From NCBI RefSeq assembly GCF_900116605.1, contig NZ_FPBC01000014.1:1-64000 (forward strand): 64,000 nt of DNA. Reading direction: 5' to 3'. Made by a program: the position numbers and the translations under genes. The DNA comes from Pseudomonas marincola. Lineage in GTDB: Bacteria; Pseudomonadota; Gammaproteobacteria; Pseudomonadales; Pseudomonadaceae. Shown one piece after another: positions 60,631-64,000 of this stretch. Position 1 is the stretch's first letter. Every line of letters begins with the position of its first letter. A model generated the notes under the pieces. The model made no database searches. It saw only the letters and a list, made by a program, of their open reading frames with translations, and was not told where the DNA came from.

Positions 60631-62004
60631 TTAGCGTCCCCGTGCACGCAGCATATCGGGAGTGAAGAAGCTTGGCTCATAACCACCTTTGTTAATGATC
60701 GGACCTTTTTCGCGCTCCTGAACCAAGGTGTAACCCACGTACTGACCACTAGAAAGATCGTGGTAAAAAGAGGCACCCGCTTGCCACGCACTCATATCCG
60801 GATGGTAGTAGTAGTTAACGAATGAGTGTTTCCAAAGCTTGCCACGATTGTCATAGAAGTCAGCAATTACTGCATGCCAAGTATCTTCATCCAGATACAT
60901 CACTCGTTCACGATAAAGGTGGCGACTACCCTCTTTGAGTTTGGCTTTGATGACCCACACACGACGCAATTCATAGCGCATGTAATCAGGATTGGCGTGA
61001 TGCGGAGTCAGTAGGCTTGCATAGGTCACATCTTTGGTATTGACCTTATAGCCATTAGCTGGGATGAAAATTTCCTTTTTCCCAATCAACTCCCAGTCAT
61101 ACCTCTCTGGTGATCCATTGAACAGACGATCCGAGTCAATCGTCATGGCACCGTTTGACCCACCCAGTGGTTGATCGAAACCATAACCTGGCGCGAGTCG
61201 AACTCTGCGTGTACCGGTGTTATAAGTCCATGCTACACGCGGCGCGGCTGCGTAGTTGTATGGTTCATGGTTGACCGAGGTATTACCGCTTTCTCGCAGC
61301 GGCAATTGAACCTCGTTCATGCAGTAGGATGAAACTTTGTCGTCTGTATGAGGGCGGCCGGTAGGGCTGCTTGCAGGCGATAAACAGATGCCATGGGTAC
61401 GGCCCCAACCAATGTCTCCGTTGGGTTGTACCGAGGCCAGATCCCGCACTACATCCTCAGTCCATGCACGATAAGGTAGCTGGTGATTCCACAGCACTTC
61501 GATGGCTGACTTCGGAATCGGGAATGGCGTGTTACCTAGCCCGGTATAGCCCATGCCATCGTCGACAATCTCGGCATTAGTCGCGTTCCACTTAGCTCTT
61601 TCGCAAACTGTCTCCGGGTAGGCGAAGTCACGGTGACTGGTATAAACATTGATTTTGAACGTTTCCGGATAACGCTCGAACATCGCTAACTGTCCTGCAG
61701 TCAGATTTTCACTATGTTCTTTAGCATTAGCGGCGGTAATCACTAAAATTGGCTTTTCATCTTTATATGGATCAACTGGGTGCGCACCGCTGTGCGTGGG
61801 GGCAGTCCAGCCTGGAACTTCACCGACATACTTACGGGTGTACGGTGGAATGGTTCCTGCCGCATTTCCTGCAGCTTCGGCGCCCACACACGTCAGGTCT
61901 TTGCCCAAATGATCAGCCTCTTCTGGGCTCACCTTTGCTTCAGATAGTGCACTGGCCATACTAACAGCGACGGCAATAGAGAGAACTGCACTGTATTTCA
62001 GCAT
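60631..62004 (-). CDS. DUF1329 outer-membrane-associated protein
   Basis: 457 residues with a signal peptide (about 1-22, MLKYSAVLSIAVAVSMASAL...). DUF1329 proteins resemble the LolA/LolB lipoprotein-carrier fold and are always found near DUF1302 proteins in clusters for hydrophobic substrates. Conserved blocks here: PYTRKYVGEVPGWTAPTHSG, RVAWTYNTGTRRVRLAPGYG, YRERVMYLDEDTWHAVIADF, YDNRGKLWKHSFVNYYY. ATG at 62004 with GGAGAT upstream. It forms a unit with the DUF1302 gene 60 bases upstream. Function unknown; a role in moving steroids across the envelope is inference. Confidence 0.86.
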   Translation of the reverse strand: MLKYSAVLSIAVAVSMASALSEAKVSPEEADHLGKDLTCVGAEAAGNAAGTIPPYTRKYVGEVPGWTAPTHSGAHPVDPYKDEKPILVITAANAKEHSENLTAGQLAMFERYPETFKINVYTSHRDFAYPETVCERAKWNATNAEIVDDGMGYTGLGNTPFPIPKSAIEVLWNHQLPYRAWTEDVVRDLASVQPNGDIGWGRTHGICLSPASSPTGRPHTDDKVSSYCMNEVQLPLRESGNTSVNHEPYNYAAAPRVAWTYNTGTRRVRLAPGYGFDQPLGGSNGAMTIDSDRLFNGSPERYDWELIGKKEIFIPANGYKVNTKDVTYASLLTPHHANPDYMRYELRRVWVIKAKLKEGSRHLYRERVMYLDEDTWHAVIADFYDNRGKLWKHSFVNYYYHPDMSAWQAGASFYHDLSSGQYVGYTLVQEREKGPIINKGGYEPSFFTPDMLRARGR

Positions 62005-62064
62005 TATTTTTATCTCCAATATGGGAGCGCAAACAAGCGCTCCGTGCGTGCTCGATCAATAACG

Positions 62065-63693
62065 TTAAAACGTGTATTTGGCGGAAAACGTGATGTTGTC
62101 GCGGTCAGTCAGCAGCCGGTTGTTATGCAGACTCGCCGAGCTCAAGTAGTTGGTGTACGTAGTGTTAAATTCGAGGTTGCCCAAGCGTTTTAACGTGGCG
62201 CCGATGGCTAAGCGCTTATCGCCCTCACCCGCGCTAATAGCACCCTGCAGTGGCGTGCGACCATCAAGCACTTGCGCAAAACTCACCGGAACGGTCAGGT
62301 CCCAACCCGCAAAAGTCCCCGGATAACTGAAACTTGCTTGAAGGGTGTAAGCCGTAGACGTCTTGGTCTGCCAGTTATTGCCCTGGTCGTATGTAAAATC
62401 GGTACTGCCCCATACTGGGTCTGCGTCCACATCATCAGCCCGCACATGCACGATTTCACCGAGCAACGTGGTGGAATCCGCCCAGGCCGCTGCACCCATT
62501 GTGTAGATGAAACTTAACTGCATCTGTTGGCCTGAACCCCGAGTTGGAGTCGGACCTGCTGGGGTCATTACATTGATCGGTGCGTTATCGCGGTAGCTCC
62601 ATTCACCGCCCACCTGTGTATCCCCAATCAATGTGGAGAAACTGACGCCTGTGAGGTTGATATCCTCAAAGTAATCCACCATGTAGGTGGTAGGCAGTTT
62701 CGGACTGATCGGATTCAGGCCATAACCACCCAGCGTTACACCCGCAGGGTTGCGGTCGTGATAACGCACGTGAAACAGACCAAACTCCCATTGCAGAGTG
62801 GGCCGGTACATCATGCGCACACCATATTGGCCGCTGTCTCGGGGCTTGTTGGTCCCGGCATACTCAGCTTGCTGATAAAAGCCGGGAGCAAGCTGTAGAA
62901 GCAAATACTCACTGCCGGGGCCGGTGACATCTGAAGTCGACAGGTACGAGCCGACAGGATTCAGCTCATTACCTTTCCACTCATATTGGTAATACGCCGA
63001 TATGCCGAGATCTGGATTAACTTCCCAGTTAGCCGATACCTGACCGACAGGCAATAGAATCTCTTTGGTTTCAACGCCGGGCTGCCCCGACTTAACTACG
63101 TCGACAGATGACTGAACGCCATTTACACCCGGATAAAACAACCCTTCCCCCCATGCAACCATGTGCTGGCCGAGACGTAAGGAAAGACGTTGATCGCTTG
63201 GCAGGTCGAAGTTGCCATAAACGTAAGCATCGAGAAACCGCCCGTAGCCACCAGACCATCGCTTGGTTTGTCCAGTGAACTCATCATTCGCGCCTGACTT
63301 ATTGATGGTGCTTGGCGAGTTGTTGTCGTTGCTCTGGTGGTACACGTCGTCATAAAAAGCGCTGGCACGCAGAACAGCGCCCAGATTTTTATGGCTAAGC
63401 AGCAGCTCAGCCAAAGCCCCCACTCGATTACTGGTCAAGGAATGTCGGTCGAAATTTCGATTGCCGTCATCCCCATTGATGTTGCTGAGCAGCTCGCTGT
63501 CCTGATCACTCAGACGCATTCCAAGGCCATAGCTGGTGGTTACCGACCAGTTCAGCGTTGTTTCATCGCCCAGGCTTATGGGCTCTCCGGCAATAGCAGG
63601 AGACGAAGAAAACGTCATAACAGCCGCTGCCAATGAAGCCAGCGCAAAACCGCATGAAGTAGCCGGCAGATGGATCTTATTGTTGTTGTTCAT
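62065..63693 (-). CDS. DUF1302 outer-membrane beta-barrel protein
   Basis: 542 residues. Signal peptide (about 1-35, cleavage after AIAG-EPISL area). The mature part has many short amphipathic strands, and the last residue is Phe (NITFSAKYTF), as in outer-membrane barrels. The start motif GDETTLNWSVTTSYGLGMRL and block YDDVYHQSNDN are typical of DUF1302. AGGAGCAGTT gives a good start. First gene of the DUF1302-DUF1329 unit. Probably an uptake or efflux channel for the steroid substrate; unproven. Confidence 0.87.
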   Translation of the reverse strand: MNNNNKIHLPATSCGFALASLAAAVMTFSSSPAIAGEPISLGDETTLNWSVTTSYGLGMRLSDQDSELLSNINGDDGNRNFDRHSLTSNRVGALAELLLSHKNLGAVLRASAFYDDVYHQSNDNNSPSTINKSGANDEFTGQTKRWSGGYGRFLDAYVYGNFDLPSDQRLSLRLGQHMVAWGEGLFYPGVNGVQSSVDVVKSGQPGVETKEILLPVGQVSANWEVNPDLGISAYYQYEWKGNELNPVGSYLSTSDVTGPGSEYLLLQLAPGFYQQAEYAGTNKPRDSGQYGVRMMYRPTLQWEFGLFHVRYHDRNPAGVTLGGYGLNPISPKLPTTYMVDYFEDINLTGVSFSTLIGDTQVGGEWSYRDNAPINVMTPAGPTPTRGSGQQMQLSFIYTMGAAAWADSTTLLGEIVHVRADDVDADPVWGSTDFTYDQGNNWQTKTSTAYTLQASFSYPGTFAGWDLTVPVSFAQVLDGRTPLQGAISAGEGDKRLAIGATLKRLGNLEFNTTYTNYLSSASLHNNRLLTDRDNITFSAKYTF

Positions 63694-63738
63694 AACTGCT
63701 CCTACGTTTGCAAGGTAATCGACCCTGCGATTGGGTGG

Positions 63739-64000
63739 TTACAGATGTATGTCTTCTGGCGAGCCGACTGACTGCTCGTTGGTTTGCGCCAAGCTATAGC
63801 GCCAAACCTCGCCAACTAGTTCGCGCCGCACAATGCCCTCTTCCATCAGGAAGTTCAGGTGCGCCAGGGTTTCACCCACGGCCATGAGATGATCGAAACC
63901 ATTGCGTATCCGTGTGAAAAGCAATGCCCTCGCCTCCTCGGCTGTCAGCGGTTCACGCAATGCCTTAGTCAGGGTTTCTAAATGGCGTTCGTGATGCTGT
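63739..64000 (-). CDS. Metallo-beta-lactamase-fold hydrolase, C-terminal part (5' end outside window)
   Basis: The frame is open from the window edge to TAA/TGA at 63739-63741, giving 86 C-terminal residues. HHERHLETLTKALREPLTAE, then a winged-helix-like stretch VGETLAHLNFLMEEGIVRRE. This is the C-terminal region after the catalytic domain in MBL-fold proteins of the RNaseZ/glyoxalase-II-like group that hydrolyse thioesters or lactones. In a catabolic cluster a CoA-thioester or lactone hydrolase is plausible, but the catalytic HxHxDH part is outside the window. Confidence 0.6.
   Translation of the reverse strand, partial: QHHERHLETLTKALREPLTAEEARALLFTRIRNGFDHLMAVGETLAHLNFLMEEGIVRRELVGEVWRYSLAQTNEQSVGSPEDIHL

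Overview
The window reads as DNA from a Pseudomonas-like gammaproteobacterium that carries many catabolic genes. The main clues are a DUF2790 small protein, GlaH/LhgO/GlaR genes, a NahR/NahG/NahF set and a class C group II intron. The stretch is a mosaic: several degradation modules are joined by scars of mobile elements (group II intron, IS30-type element, IS3- and IS1182-like remnants, umuC remnant, tandem tyrosine recombinases, KfrA-like protein). Base composition shifts between modules; the liv/mcp block at about 15.2-18.6 kb looks clearly more GC-rich than its surroundings. An accessory region (genomic island or large catabolic plasmid) fits best, but the sequence does not decide between them.

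Layout. 1-282: 3' end of an outer-membrane porin with its terminator. 352-2274: class C group II intron directly after that terminator. 2.4-14.4 kb: a lactam / omega-amino-acid module. It has a two-subunit ATP-dependent lactamase-like hydrolase (OplB/OplA type), an AraC regulator, the GlaR repressor with glaH and lhgO, a class III aminotransferase and a glutarate/succinate semialdehyde dehydrogenase. Together these could take valerolactam or caprolactam-type lactams to omega-amino acids, and 5-aminovalerate through glutarate and L-2-hydroxyglutarate to 2-oxoglutarate. 14.4-15.2 kb: decayed mobile/UmuC DNA. 15.2-18.6 kb: a beheaded branched-chain-type ABC transporter (livM', livG, livF) and a minimal chemoreceptor-like protein. 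18.6-28.0 kb: a salicylate module with nahF, remnants of an older nahG and an alcohol dehydrogenase, a FUSC/HlyD efflux pair with its LysR regulator, a DUF2790 protein, divergent nahR-nahG and an aromatic-acid MFS importer.

28.2-34.2 kb is a recombination zone. It holds a transposase scrap, an active-looking tyrosine recombinase, a second recombinase that is both catalytically degenerate and split by an IS30-family element, a KfrA-like coiled-coil DNA-binding protein, and the 3' end of a Xre/MbcA/ParS-type antitoxin gene.

34.8-63.7 kb is a steroid-degradation region, all on the minus strand. It has a KshA-like Rieske oxygenase, an SDR, two TeiR-like LuxR regulators, a YCF48-like protein plus RND/MMPL exporter-like protein, and then a long, tightly overlapping operon running from tesB at 57984 down to a thiolase ending at 43334. 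That operon contains recognisable IpdA, IpdB, IpdC, EchA20, FadA6, FadE30, FadE31-like, FadE32/33-like and IpdF homologues, i.e. the C/D-ring pathway. Upstream lie a DUF35-MaoC fusion with an Ltp2-like thiolase (side-chain retro-aldol type pair) and the DUF1329 and DUF1302 envelope proteins. FadD3, KstD, KshB, TesA and TesD homologues are not in the window, so the pathway must be completed elsewhere. The last gene is the 3' part of a metallo-beta-lactamase-fold hydrolase that runs off the edge.
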